From an uncultured Prevotella sp. (GTDB lineage: Bacteria > Bacteroidota > Bacteroidia > Bacteroidales > Bacteroidaceae), in assembly GCA_946415755.1 (NCBI GenBank), contig CAMKTS010000021.1, forward strand, positions 1 to 54,652: 54,652 nucleotides of DNA, written 5' to 3'. A model generated the notes under the pieces. That model had not been told where the DNA came from, did no database searches, and saw nothing but the letters and a program-made list of their open reading frames with translations. Made by a program: the position numbers and the translations under genes. Shown piece after piece: positions 1 through 8,292 of the stretch; within the stretch, counting starts at the first letter, position 1; each line of letters opens with the position of its first letter.

Positions 1-64
1 GAAAAAATAAAAATCTAAAAATCAATTTCAGTGTCTACTGAAAAGGGGCAGTGCATCTAAACCT

Positions 65-150
65 GTTTTGCTCTGTGTTTTGTTGGAAATGAGTTGATTT
101 TTGGTCTGTATTTTGTTAAAAACGCTTTTGTTTTTGGTCTGTATTTTGTT
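65..150 (+). repeat. three 20-bp direct repeats phased at 33 bp
   Basis: Two identical 20-bp copies begin at 98 and 131 and end at 117 and 150. A degenerate third copy lies at 65-84. Unit starts are exactly 33 bp apart, about three helical turns, so bound proteins would sit on one face of the DNA. The last copy directly precedes the -7 box of the DUF4143 ATPase gene, so an operator array is a reasonable inference; no binding protein can be named. Confidence 0.75.
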
Positions 151-156
151 ATTTTG

Positions 157-164
157 TATCTTTG
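157..164 (+). promoter_or_regulatory. Bacteroidetes -7 box TATCTTTG for the DUF4143 ATPase
   Basis: TATCTTTG matches TAnnTTTG and lies 25 bp upstream of the chosen ATG at 190. The repeat array ends 6 bp upstream of it. Confidence 0.65.
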
Positions 165-189
165 CACTCGCAATAAAAGTTATAGTGCT

Positions 190-1518
190 ATGGCATATTA
201 TAAAAGGAATATAGACCACCAGTTGGAAATATGGCGCAAAGCCTCTGTCCACAAGCCCCTGCTGATTCGTGGAGCACGACAAGTAGGCAAATCGACCGCT
301 GTCAGGCAGTTGGGTAAATCTTTCAAGCATTATATAGAGATAAACCTGGAGAAGCAGCCCGATTTGCATCAGTTCTTTCCTGACAACATTGACGTGAAGC
401 GCACCTGCCAGCTGTTGAGTGTCAGCACAGGTATCCCAGTGATTCCTGGAGAGACATTGCTTTTTATTGACGAGATACAATCCTGTCAGAACGCCATCAG
501 GGCGTTGCGCTATTTCCGCGAGGACTATCCGGAACTGCATGTCATAGCAGCTGGCTCGCTGTTGGAGTTTGCCCTCGAGGATCTGCCATCGTTTGCCGTA
601 GGCCGTATTCGTTCTTTTTATCTTTATCCCTTTTCTTTCGACGATTTCCTGTCTGCTCAGGGACTTGACGCTTTGATAGAGTTCAAATCGCAGGCAGTCA
701 AAGAAGTAATACCACTGCCAGAGAGCATTCACAATCAGCTGAAAGACCAGTTGCGTACATTCTATCTGGTTGGCGGTATGCCTGAAGCCGTCAGCACATG
801 GATTAGCGAACAGGACTTTCTGGCATGTAGCCGAATACATAACGACATCCTCGATACCTACCAACAGGATTTTTCCAAATACAAGAAGCGTGTGTCGCCC
901 GACTTGCTGCGACAGGTGTTGCGCTCTGTTGCTCTTCAAGCCGGCAAGAAGTTTGTTTTCGCTGAAGCCAGCAGAGAGGTTCCGGCCGTTTCTGTCAAGG
1001 AATGCCTCCGCCTGCTGACACTTGCCGGTCTGATTACTCCCGTCAAGCACACTGCTGCTAATGGACTTCCGCTGGGTGCAGAGGAAAATGAGAAGTTTGT
1101 CAAGTATCTCTTTCTCGACCTTGGGCTGATGCAAACCATGCTCTCGTTGCCTGCCAATGACATTCTGCTGGCCTCTGATGTGGACTTTGTGAACAAGGGT
1201 TCCGCCTCTGAAATGTTTGCTGGCTTGGAGTTGCTCAAGGCATACGACTGCTTTGTAAAACCAGAAATGTTCTATTGGCAGAATACAGACAAGAGCACGA
1301 TTGGAGAGATTGACTATCTGACGGTGATTAACGGACATATCATTCCAGTAGAGGTAAAGGCTGGCACACAGGGAAAGATGCAGAGCCTTTACAACTTTAT
1401 GCCCAAACACAAGTCTGCTTTTGGCATCCGTACCTCGCTCGAAAATGTCTCGTCCTATGTACATCATGACTGTCCTGTCCGCGTCGTTCCTATTTATTGC
1501 CTGTCAAACAGCTTATAA
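190..1518 (+). CDS. AAA ATPase with C-terminal DUF4143 domain
   Basis: A 442-residue protein of the AAA_14/DUF4143 family, common in Bacteroidales and of unknown function. The Walker A motif GARQVGKST lies at residues 28-36 and Walker B LLFIDEIQ near 93. The C-terminal third holds the DUF4143 nuclease-like fold region, with GEIDYL and PVEVKAG, which resemble the D...ExK pattern of PD-(D/E)XK enzymes. The reading frame stays open upstream to 94, but that stretch crosses the promoter and the repeats, so ATG 190 is preferred. Its stop codon overlaps the stop of the opposing BrxC-like gene at the palindrome TTATAA (1513-1518), so the two transcripts converge with no spacer. Members are often spread by horizontal transfer, which fits the accessory setting here. 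Confidence 0.85.
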   Translation: MAYYKRNIDHQLEIWRKASVHKPLLIRGARQVGKSTAVRQLGKSFKHYIEINLEKQPDLHQFFPDNIDVKRTCQLLSVSTGIPVIPGETLLFIDEIQSCQNAIRALRYFREDYPELHVIAAGSLLEFALEDLPSFAVGRIRSFYLYPFSFDDFLSAQGLDALIEFKSQAVKEVIPLPESIHNQLKDQLRTFYLVGGMPEAVSTWISEQDFLACSRIHNDILDTYQQDFSKYKKRVSPDLLRQVLRSVALQAGKKFVFAEASREVPAVSVKECLRLLTLAGLITPVKHTAANGLPLGAEENEKFVKYLFLDLGLMQTMLSLPANDILLASDVDFVNKGSASEMFAGLELLKAYDCFVKPEMFYWQNTDKSTIGEIDYLTVINGHIIPVEVKAGTQGKMQSLYNFMPKHKSAFGIRTSLENVSSYVHHDCPVRVVPIYCLSNSL

Positions 1519-4500
1519 CAGTTTGATAATGATACGTGGGTTAGCCTTGCCAGCTGACAGGCGAGTAACCAATTGATTAAAGGCTGCTTTAGCATCCTCT
1601 ACAGACATAGCACGAGAGAAACAGTTGAGCAAGTCGGACTGTGTAATCTCAACAGCAGTCAGACCATGATACATACTGCTGATGATATTCTTCAGCTGTG
1701 GAGCATACATCGCATCAAGTTCTATTTCTACAGATTTGAACCGCTGCACAATACTCTGTTGCTCTGGGTCGAGCACATCAATGCTATTTGCTATAGACGG
1801 GTCATCCAAGATATCACGGAATCCAGAAACATAACCAGCATAGATATCCTTGATATCGTCTGCCATCTGATTGATGTCAGGCAAGGCCTGTGCATCCTTG
1901 GGATTGAAACCGTGGAACGGTACACGACGGATAGCGTCAATGGTGACTTGCGGATTCGCTGTTTCCAGACGGCGTATATTGCGCTCCCATTCGTCGAAAC
2001 GAGTAGAGAGAACAAACGGGGCATCGCATACCATCTGACTGATGGTATATTCCGTGCTGCTCATCAAACGCATCTTCTGCTGTAGTTGTGCCTCGTTGAT
2101 GTGACAGCGACGGTAAGCATCAAGGTAATATTTCGCATAACTATCGCGTAGTGTGCGGAACTCGTTTGTAAATTCAGCAGCTTTACGCTCATCGGTACTC
2201 ATCAGAACATCAGGCAGACGGTCTTTCAACTGTCGCATCTTCTGTGCCAGTTCATCATCAGCATACGGAATGGCTTGGTCGAGATACTGCACTGACTCTC
2301 GATACTCTCCTATGCGAAGGAACAGTTTTTCAAGACGTTCCAGGTCCTTAATGGTATCTAATGTCTTCTTAAGAGATTCTGCCGTCCAGGTGTCAGGTAG
2401 ATTCTTGATGCGAGCCTTCGAACTGTAGGTCTGCAGTTGGTCGCACATGCCTTTCAATGCAGAAATGCGGTTGCGCAACTGCATGCACTCAGAGTCTGCC
2501 ATAATTTCGATACCCATCATACTGATGCTGCCAAACAGCTTCGGTTCCATCTTGGCTGCACGTTCAGCTATACCGCGTGCCTTATCCATCAGTGTAGGGA
2601 TAGTTGATGGACTGTCGAGTTGCTGGCTCAGGTCACGACCAACAAGGCCCATGAACAACACCTTCAGGGCAGCAAAGTTATAACCTCTGGGGGAACGTAT
2701 GCAGCGAAAGGTGATGTAGTCGCGATGGGTCGTTCCTTCTATCTCCTGGATGTTGGCGGCTGTAATCACCTTGCCGCTACCCATCACCAATTCTATTTCA
2801 CCTAAAGCAACCAACGTTGCCATGACGATAAACTCATAACAGTCTTCTATCTGGAAATCATTGCTTAGGTGGAGGTCGCTGCCGCGCCAGAACAGATGCA
2901 GGATTTCTTCACGGTTGACAACCTGACCTTCAGGTTTCTGCTGTAGGATATTCAGCAGACTGTTGGCGTAAGGAGAAGCACTATATGTGAGACCTCCATC
3001 CCAAAGACCGAGGCCGGAAAGCAGATGCTCGCCCTCGCGGTTTGCTTCGTGCTGCTTTATCACTTTCAACTTAGCAGCTTTAATGCGACGATCAAGGTTG
3101 TCCTTGGTTGTTGGCTCAGGGAAGAGTGTAAAGCAAGGATAATCACCGTTCTCTTCAGAGAAATGGCCCTCAAACACCTCAGAAGCCACACGACTCACAG
3201 CATCCTCCTTGGAAACTGCCTGCTGAACAGGATAAGATGACAGGGGATGTGTTTGTCCGCAGTACTGCACCATTGTCTTCGAATAGAATTCTGTATCGAA
3301 GAGGTCGCGCAAGCGTTCAAAGAACTTCTTGCGCAATGACTCATAGAATCCCTTTTGGGCACTATCTGCATTATTACCCAAAGCAATAGCACTACCATAA
3401 AGCGCTATTAGTTCACGAGCTTGTTCGCTGAGGTCGTTCATCAAGAAATAAACCTCGTCTGGGCGGTCGCTGAAATGTTTTCCTGAAGTATCAAAGATGG
3501 GTGGGAAATATATATAGAAATGTTGTTCTGGTTGTGTTGTAGGACGTTCATTGTCGTAGCCCATGAAGATATAGCCATCGCGAGTAACATTGTGTGACTT
3601 CCAGTTGATGGCATACGGCCATATCTTGAACGAGCTTCTATATACCTCATCTTCTATGGGCAGTGACTCCTGCAGGAACTGATAGAAGTATTCATCCTTT
3701 GTCCCTTCGGGCATATTGGAAGCATAGATATTGACCAGTTCCTCGTAGTTGATGCCACCCTCTACGCAAAGGTGGTATTCACCGTTGTCCTTGTTCTTAA
3801 AGAAATACTGTCCGGCAGTAAACTCCTGGATGTTATGTGCTACACTCTCAACAAACATTTGAAGTTCGTCGAAGCTCTCATACATCGGATTGACATAACA
3901 GAGATCATTTGTCAGCGTCTCAGCAGTAGCGCCATTGGTCTTTGACAAGTCTTGCTGGAGTATCTTCACTGCACAAGCGTTGGCAATACGACGAGCCAAA
4001 GCAGCACGAGCACGCCGACCACCAGTGAAGTTGTCGGTAATCTTGCTGTTGATGGTCTGCATGATTTCCGAGACGCGAGCCACATCAGGGTCTGTCTTCA
4101 AAGTAGCATTCCCGTCCATGTACTCCCAATAACTGTCATAGCAGATAAGGCCGGGCTGGTCATCAGGAATGTCTTGGTCGATGATCTCGCTGAACTTAGC
4201 CGACAGCGTTTTCATTATCTCGCGCTGACTCTTACCCGCCTTGATCATTTCAAAGTTCTCGAAGTAAGATGGATGTACAGGGAACAGCGTGATATAGTCA
4301 TCGATATGGCCATGCATGTGAGAGAAATACTTAGTAAATTTCTCCAGATGGTCGCGGATAAGCTGACGCTGTTGGTCATCCTTATTCAGCATACGCTTCT
4401 CAGCGATATACTTCACGTCTTCCTTTGTGATAGTCAACGGACGGTAACGGTCGTTGACATGAAGCAGCATCTCACGAGCAAACTGGAACTCAGGCGCATT

Positions 4501-5196
4501 ATAAATCATTTCCTGCACGCCAAAGGCGATACGGAATTTGGTGCCGTTAGAAATCTGGGCCAGTGCCTGCAACACCTGAAGGTCGCGGTTCAGCTTGTCA
4601 GCACCACTACGTCCTTTCAGATAGGCCAGCATCTCATCAATAACCAATAGCAGACCTTTGTCGGGATACTTCTCTTCAAAAGCAGCCATCATCTTCTGCA
4701 GCTTTACGTCGTTATTCTCAAACGAGGTGTCGTTGGTCAGAGAATAGTCAACTCCTAAGCTGGCCAGGAATTTGTCAATCTGGTAGCAGATGATGCCCCA
4801 TAGTTCCTTCTCTGAGTTGATTTCAAAACGCAGGACCTTGTATTTTCCGGCAATCTTCCGTAAGTGGGCTTTGGCCTGTTCATCGATTACATATTGCAGG
4901 TATTGCTCGTCTTCTGCAATTAGCGAGAAGAGCGACATCAAGTGAGATTTACCAGTACCATAGCTACCAACAATCTGCAAGCCAAAGAATTCTTTCGGCT
5001 CATGACGGCCGTTTACGATAATTTCAGTTTCCGTGAAATCGAGGTTGCTACATATCATAGGGATATAACTCCTGCGATATTGCTCAGAGAACACGAATGT
5101 CTCTACAAACTGCTGACGCTTTCTTTCGTCACGAAGATCACCAAAGCGGATGACCTCAGTAATCGGTTTGAAATGTATTAGGTCTCGATACTTCAT
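1513..5196 (-). CDS. large P-loop ATPase, BrxC/DUF6079-like
   Basis: A 1227-residue protein. N-terminal Walker A GSYGTGKS lies at residues 77-84 and Walker B LLLVIDEML at 182-190. The family-typical stretches FPVHPSY and KSQREIMKTLSAKF follow around residue 300. This is the pattern of DUF6079, related to the BrxC/PglY ATPases of BREX phage-defence systems. Those proteins are large ATPases that assemble with small BrxF-type partners in type 3 BREX. Here only the small partner is present, 15 bp upstream; no PglX methylase, PglZ phosphatase, helicase or BrxA lies nearby. It could be a minimal stand-alone defence module or a BREX remnant, but both reading frames are intact. Function is inferred from family resemblance only. 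Confidence 0.75.
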   Translation of the reverse strand: MKYRDLIHFKPITEVIRFGDLRDERKRQQFVETFVFSEQYRRSYIPMICSNLDFTETEIIVNGRHEPKEFFGLQIVGSYGTGKSHLMSLFSLIAEDEQYLQYVIDEQAKAHLRKIAGKYKVLRFEINSEKELWGIICYQIDKFLASLGVDYSLTNDTSFENNDVKLQKMMAAFEEKYPDKGLLLVIDEMLAYLKGRSGADKLNRDLQVLQALAQISNGTKFRIAFGVQEMIYNAPEFQFAREMLLHVNDRYRPLTITKEDVKYIAEKRMLNKDDQQRQLIRDHLEKFTKYFSHMHGHIDDYITLFPVHPSYFENFEMIKAGKSQREIMKTLSAKFSEIIDQDIPDDQPGLICYDSYWEYMDGNATLKTDPDVARVSEIMQTINSKITDNFTGGRRARAALARRIANACAVKILQQDLSKTNGATAETLTNDLCYVNPMYESFDELQMFVESVAHNIQEFTAGQYFFKNKDNGEYHLCVEGGINYEELVNIYASNMPEGTKDEYFYQFLQESLPIEDEVYRSSFKIWPYAINWKSHNVTRDGYIFMGYDNERPTTQPEQHFYIYFPPIFDTSGKHFSDRPDEVYFLMNDLSEQARELIALYGSAIALGNNADSAQKGFYESLRKKFFERLRDLFDTEFYSKTMVQYCGQTHPLSSYPVQQAVSKEDAVSRVASEVFEGHFSEENGDYPCFTLFPEPTTKDNLDRRIKAAKLKVIKQHEANREGEHLLSGLGLWDGGLTYSASPYANSLLNILQQKPEGQVVNREEILHLFWRGSDLHLSNDFQIEDCYEFIVMATLVALGEIELVMGSGKVITAANIQEIEGTTHRDYITFRCIRSPRGYNFAALKVLFMGLVGRDLSQQLDSPSTIPTLMDKARGIAERAAKMEPKLFGSISMMGIEIMADSECMQLRNRISALKGMCDQLQTYSSKARIKNLPDTWTAESLKKTLDTIKDLERLEKLFLRIGEYRESVQYLDQAIPYADDELAQKMRQLKDRLPDVLMSTDERKAAEFTNEFRTLRDSYAKYYLDAYRRCHINEAQLQQKMRLMSSTEYTISQMVCDAPFVLSTRFDEWERNIRRLETANPQVTIDAIRRVPFHGFNPKDAQALPDINQMADDIKDIYAGYVSGFRDILDDPSIANSIDVLDPEQQSIVQRFKSVEIELDAMYAPQLKNIISSMYHGLTAVEITQSDLLNCFSRAMSVEDAKAAFNQLVTRLSAGKANPRIIIKLL

Positions 5197-5211
5197 ATAA
5201 CTATTTTGTTT

Positions 5212-5712
5212 TTAGATTTCCATATAAGAGAGTCCTTCCAGATCGATGAAAGTGCCATCGCCTGGTTGAAGGAAGTAAAACTTGTCTGACTGGATAATGC
5301 CATCCGAACGGATAACAATGGTCTTATTTGTGGAGGCATTATCTAAGGTGGTCTTCAGGTTGAATTCCAATTCAGGCTCAAAAAGAATACCAATATTTTC
5401 GATAGCAACATAGGAACCAATCTCTAAATCGTCTTTTGGAGAAGAGAGGATTTCAATCAGGGCATCTTCTGCTGCATAGGCTATCATCGGCGAACGAAGA
5501 TTTCCACAGGCAATAGCGGTAGATAGTTCTTTCCCTAAATTGACAAAAGTCAGACCTTCAATGAACTCATGGCAAAACACTAAACGATTTCGGGTCGTTT
5601 GCTGCAAATATGCCATGATGCGTTGCTTTGAGGTACTACCTGTATCCACTATCAAATCAATATGCGGCCAGGCTCCCTGAAGGCTGCGGGTTAGTAATAG
5701 GTTATACACCAA
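5212..5712 (-). CDS. BrxF-like small P-loop-type protein
   Basis: About 166 residues if started at TTG 5712 (GTG 5709 is the alternative). The frame is open to 5754, but that part is inside a terminator hairpin. The C-terminal half, GSYVAIENIGILFEPELE followed by NKTIVIRSDG, matches the order in BrxF of BREX type 3 (an LDNIE-LFDP-like strand, then a conserved TVV strand). The FVNLGKELS segment matches the N-terminal part. The region that should hold Walker A reads DTGSTSKQR and lacks the GKT core, so nucleotide binding is doubtful. It precedes the BrxC-like gene by 15 bp in the same order as brxF-brxC. Assignment is by pattern and context, not by search. Confidence 0.55.
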   Translation of the reverse strand: MVYNLLLTRSLQGAWPHIDLIVDTGSTSKQRIMAYLQQTTRNRLVFCHEFIEGLTFVNLGKELSTAIACGNLRSPMIAYAAEDALIEILSSPKDDLEIGSYVAIENIGILFEPELEFNLKTTLDNASTNKTIVIRSDGIIQSDKFYFLQPGDGTFIDLEGLSYMEI

Positions 5713-5720
5713 GGAGCATA

Positions 5721-5755
5721 AAAAACGTGGAGCCAGTCCTGTTGCCCGTTCCACG
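5721..5755 (-). terminator. intrinsic terminator closing leader A
   Basis: On the minus strand a CGTGGA/TCCACG stem is followed by six T residues, at the end of the long leader and just before the BrxF-like start. It would act as an attenuator unless the leader refolds. Confidence 0.6.
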
Positions 5756-6097
5756 CTCTAAAGGCCTTCGCATTGCCCGATTAGTCGAAACGAACAACGC
5801 AGAAAGCCCCACGCAGAATGTTATAGTAATACCCATACGCTATGAAAGCGGCTCTATGAACCGTCCATATACAATACGGGCTGTCTATAAACATCCCAAG
5901 GGGCGTCCCCGTTGCCTTGTTCTTGACTAATCGTTCGAAGTTGCGAAGTTCTTAGAGCGTCAAAACCAAGGCGTCAGAAAACGCCTATGTCCATGATGTC
6001 TGCACCACAGCCTTTTCTGATTTACATCAGAGCCACCCTTTAGCCTCTGGTCGAGACCGGTTGTGTCACTACAACATTGGCGGCAGCCACAATGCAT
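5721..6097 (-). ncRNA. long structured leader RNA A (upstream of BrxF/BrxC-like genes)
   Basis: About 375 nt between a clear promoter and a terminator, with no credible ORF on its strand. Visible helices include GGCGT/ACGCC (5970-5985) and GTTTTGAC pairing with GTCAAGAAC (5966-5959 with 5927-5919), whose loop contains TTCGAAC and CGATTAG. A CTGAT-GTAA-ATCAG hairpin and a GTTGT/ACAAC hairpin lie nearer the 5' end. The same first two helices and loop motifs, in the same order, occur in the leader at 41998-42325. I cannot place it in a known RNA family from memory. Confidence 0.5.
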
Positions 6098-6100
6098 CTG

Positions 6101-6108
6101 CAAAGATA
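6101..6108 (-). promoter_or_regulatory. -7 box TATCTTTG of leader A
   Basis: Minus-strand TATCTTTG followed by GCAG. It fixes the leader 5' end near 6097, about 385 nt upstream of the BrxF-like start. Confidence 0.65.
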
Positions 6109-6235
6109 CGAATAATATTCGAAACTTAAACAGATTTACGCAAAATTACACATTATTTAATAGAAGACACATTTGTGCTTCTCGGCAATGAAGATTTGTT
6201 GATGAGAGGCTCCAGCATAAAAATCAGCAACCCTG

Positions 6236-6658
6236 CATTTCCTACACTGAACGCTGAGTATCAGCAGGTTACGAGCAATTTTCCTACACTGAATCCTACA
6301 CTGAACCTACACTGAACCTACACTGAACCTACACTGAACCTGCACTGAAAGCTACACTGAACGGCGGGGTGGTGGATGATGTTTTCATGTACGAGCCAAT
6401 CCCAAGATTTTGTCCCATGCATTGGGATTATTATGAGTGGGCCATTCACGGAAATGAGTGAGCCACTCACGCTCGTGAGGAGGCTCTTCACGGAAGTAAG
6501 TGGGCCATTTACGGAAGTAAGTGGGCCATTTACGAAAGTAAGTAAGCCATTTACGAAGATGCTTGTTGAAGATTTTTCCAGTGTAGGATTCAGTGTAGGA
6601 TTCAGTGTAGGAAAATTGCTCGTAACCTGCTGATACTCAGCGTTCAGTGTAGGAAATG
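6236..6658. repeat. 70-bp perfect inverted repeat around minisatellites
   Basis: Arms 6236-6305 and 6589-6658 are perfect reverse complements, separated by 283 bp. The left arm ends in an 11-bp tandem repeat (CCTACACTGAA), continued to about 6349 with slight decay. The spacer then holds six 21-bp units (6436-6561) built on AGTGGGCCATTTACGGAAGTA. Because 21 is a multiple of three, both strands spell heptapeptide repeats without stops, which explains the short open frames here. No transposase is present. It resembles a non-autonomous or slippage-driven repeat locus. Confidence 0.85.
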
Positions 6659-7011
6659 TAGGATATCTATAATAAATAAGATGAATATCTTGCGGCCATT
6701 GGCTGTGGTGCCTACCATCGTACATTGGTCGCCATCCTTGCTGCTCTGCATGTCGATGGTGGTGTCGCCAGCCTTGCGCACCTTACACCATATCGGCTCG
6801 TCCCAACAGAAGCGGGGCTGCTCGAAGTAAGCGCAGTAATGGCCGTCGACCACCTGTACACAGTAGGGTGCATCGTCAGGACGCGTGTAGTCGGGCTTCG
6901 CAGGTTCGGGCAAAGGCTTTGCATCAGCATCGGGAAAGACGGTGAGCTGTTTATGATCTTTAAAGGATAAGATGTGAAAATGAAGAGCGAAAAGTGAAGG
7001 TAAAACGGCAT
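6644..7011 (-). pseudogene. remnant of a secreted or carbohydrate-binding-like gene
   Basis: The minus-strand frame holds protein-like sequence (DGHYCAYFEQPRFCWDEP, then CTMVGTTANGRKIF). Aromatic- and cysteine-rich composition and the VGT-ANG ending weakly recall starch-binding modules at the ends of Bacteroidales amylases. There is no credible start: the frame upstream runs into the secG terminator hairpin. The 3' end runs into the right arm of the inverted repeat at 6644-6658. I read it as a decayed 3' fragment; the family suggestion is speculative. Confidence 0.3.
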
Positions 7012-7043
7012 GTGCCCCGTAGGTTTCAGAACTTACGGGGCAC
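7012..7043 (-). terminator. terminator of the rlmN-secG operon
   Basis: A perfect 10-bp stem, GTGCCCCGTA with TACGGGGCAC, around a 12-nt loop lies 26 bp after the secG stop. A T-rich stretch follows on the minus strand. Confidence 0.75.
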
Positions 7044-7068
7044 ACGATTTCTGGCATGCACTGACCAT

Positions 7069-7491
7069 TTACTGGGCAGGCTGGGCAGGCTGGGCAGGAG
7101 CATCGGCAGCCTTCTCGGCAGCCTTTTCAGCAGCGGGGGCGGCAGCCTTCTCGGCAGCGGGAGCGGCAGCATCCTTGGTCTGACTGGCACCAAAGCCAGG
7201 CAGGTTGTTAGGATTGGTGACGGGGTTCTCAATGTTCTCCATCACAGAGCTGTCAGTCTTGGCGGTGGGGGCTACCCATGCACATACCACGCTGATGACT
7301 ACCATGGCAGCGGCAAGGCCCCAGGTCATCTTCTCAATGAAGTCGGTGGTCTTGCGGACACCGCCAATTTGGTTGTACGAGGCGAAACTTGACGAAAGAC
7401 CGCCTCCCTTAGACTCCTGAATCAGCACGATGCCAATCATCAGCACGGCTGCCAGTACAATCAGAATTACAAATAATGTGTAAAGTCCCAT
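7069..7491 (-). CDS. secG: protein translocase subunit SecG
   Basis: A 140-residue SecG of the SecYEG inner-membrane export channel. The N-terminal membrane segment MGLYTLFVILIVLAAVLMIG is followed by the family signature LIQESKGGGLSSSF, then a second membrane segment (about residues 58-76). After residue 110 comes a low-complexity Ala/Pro/Glu/Lys tail with AAAPAAEKAA repeats, typical of Bacteroidales SecG and longer than in E. coli. Last gene of the leftward operon, 6 bp after the TPR gene and followed by a strong terminator. Confidence 0.95.
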   Translation of the reverse strand: MGLYTLFVILIVLAAVLMIGIVLIQESKGGGLSSSFASYNQIGGVRKTTDFIEKMTWGLAAAMVVISVVCAWVAPTAKTDSSVMENIENPVTNPNNLPGFGASQTKDAAAPAAEKAAAPAAEKAAEKAADAPAQPAQPAQ

Positions 7492-7497
7492 GTTGTT

Positions 7498-8265
7498 TTA
7501 CTTTTTGTTGTTATTACTGTTTATAATTAGTTTTTCCAAGAATCGTATCTGGTCGGCAAAGTAGGCGTTCTGATGGGGAAACTGCCTGCTGAGTCGCGAA
7601 ATGATGTCGAGCGCCTTCTGGTAGCGGCCTTGTTTGATATAGATGCGGGCCAGCGTCTCAGTGAAATACTCCTCGTCGTTAGTTTCTGTTGCTGCTCTAT
7701 CGTCTTCCTTTCCGATGGAGACGGGATATGACGGGGAGTCGGCCAGTGGCTCGCTGAGCAGTATGCGACCTTGCTCCTGCTGGAGGAAGGTGTCGATGAG
7801 GTCTTGCCCCTTCATCTGCGGCAACTGCTGGCCGATGCCCTGCTCAGCCTCGCTTTCCAGGAGATAGGCCACGTAGTCAACGGCAGCATCGGCTGGAGTG
7901 GGGCGGCGTTTGGGCTTTTCCTCCTCATCGTCGGGTATGGAGTCGAGGAAGGTGTCGATGAGTGCTACGGTGCGGCTGCTCCCGTCATCGCTGTGTGGCT
8001 TCGCTGAAGGACTCTTCTGTGTGGTGTTACGTAACTGGTAGTGGGCAGCCTCTACCATATTGAAGATGGCATGCCGGTCGGTGATGTAGATGGATGCACG
8101 TCGCAGTTCTTCGTCAAAGGATGGGTCGTGGAGCAGATACAGGTTCTGCAGCATGAGGAGGCGTGCCGTCTGGAAATACGGATACAGTGCCAGCATGGAG
8201 CGCAGCTCGTAGAGCGTGTCGCGATCCATCTGTTCTGGGTGCTTGATGAGTTCCGTTATTTCCAT
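7498..8265 (-). CDS. TPR-type conserved Bacteroidales protein
   Basis: A 255-residue protein with no signal peptide. The N-terminal part (about 1-85) is helical, with LYPYFQTARLLMLQNLYLL. A charged, low-complexity linker follows (about 95-125, rich in D, E, K, P), then a C-terminal TPR-like helix pair ETLARIYIKQGRYQKALDI. It is regularly found between lptE and secG in Bacteroidales; the function is unknown. A cytoplasmic scaffold role near the export or envelope machinery is only a guess from position. It follows lptE by 27 bp and precedes secG by 6 bp. Confidence 0.75.
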   Translation of the reverse strand: MEITELIKHPEQMDRDTLYELRSMLALYPYFQTARLLMLQNLYLLHDPSFDEELRRASIYITDRHAIFNMVEAAHYQLRNTTQKSPSAKPHSDDGSSRTVALIDTFLDSIPDDEEEKPKRRPTPADAAVDYVAYLLESEAEQGIGQQLPQMKGQDLIDTFLQQEQGRILLSEPLADSPSYPVSIGKEDDRAATETNDEEYFTETLARIYIKQGRYQKALDIISRLSRQFPHQNAYFADQIRFLEKLIINSNNNKK

Positions 8266-8292
8266 ATCTTTATCATCTGTTTCTTATCGTCA

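Noticed and set aside
28..1467. 479-codon minus-strand open frame opposite the DUF4143 ATPase
   Set aside because: It runs antisense to a gene with clear Walker motifs; its own product is low-complexity with no domain. It is open because of codon bias.
5628..5930. 100-codon plus-strand ORF opposite leader A
   Set aside because: No promoter or family; the minus strand shows paired stems and a terminator, which explain the sequence better.
6318..6725. Short ORFs on both strands across the 21-bp repeats (6318-6725 minus, 6376-6633 plus)
   Set aside because: They exist because a 21-bp unit has no stops in either direction; no start signal, domain or promoter was seen.
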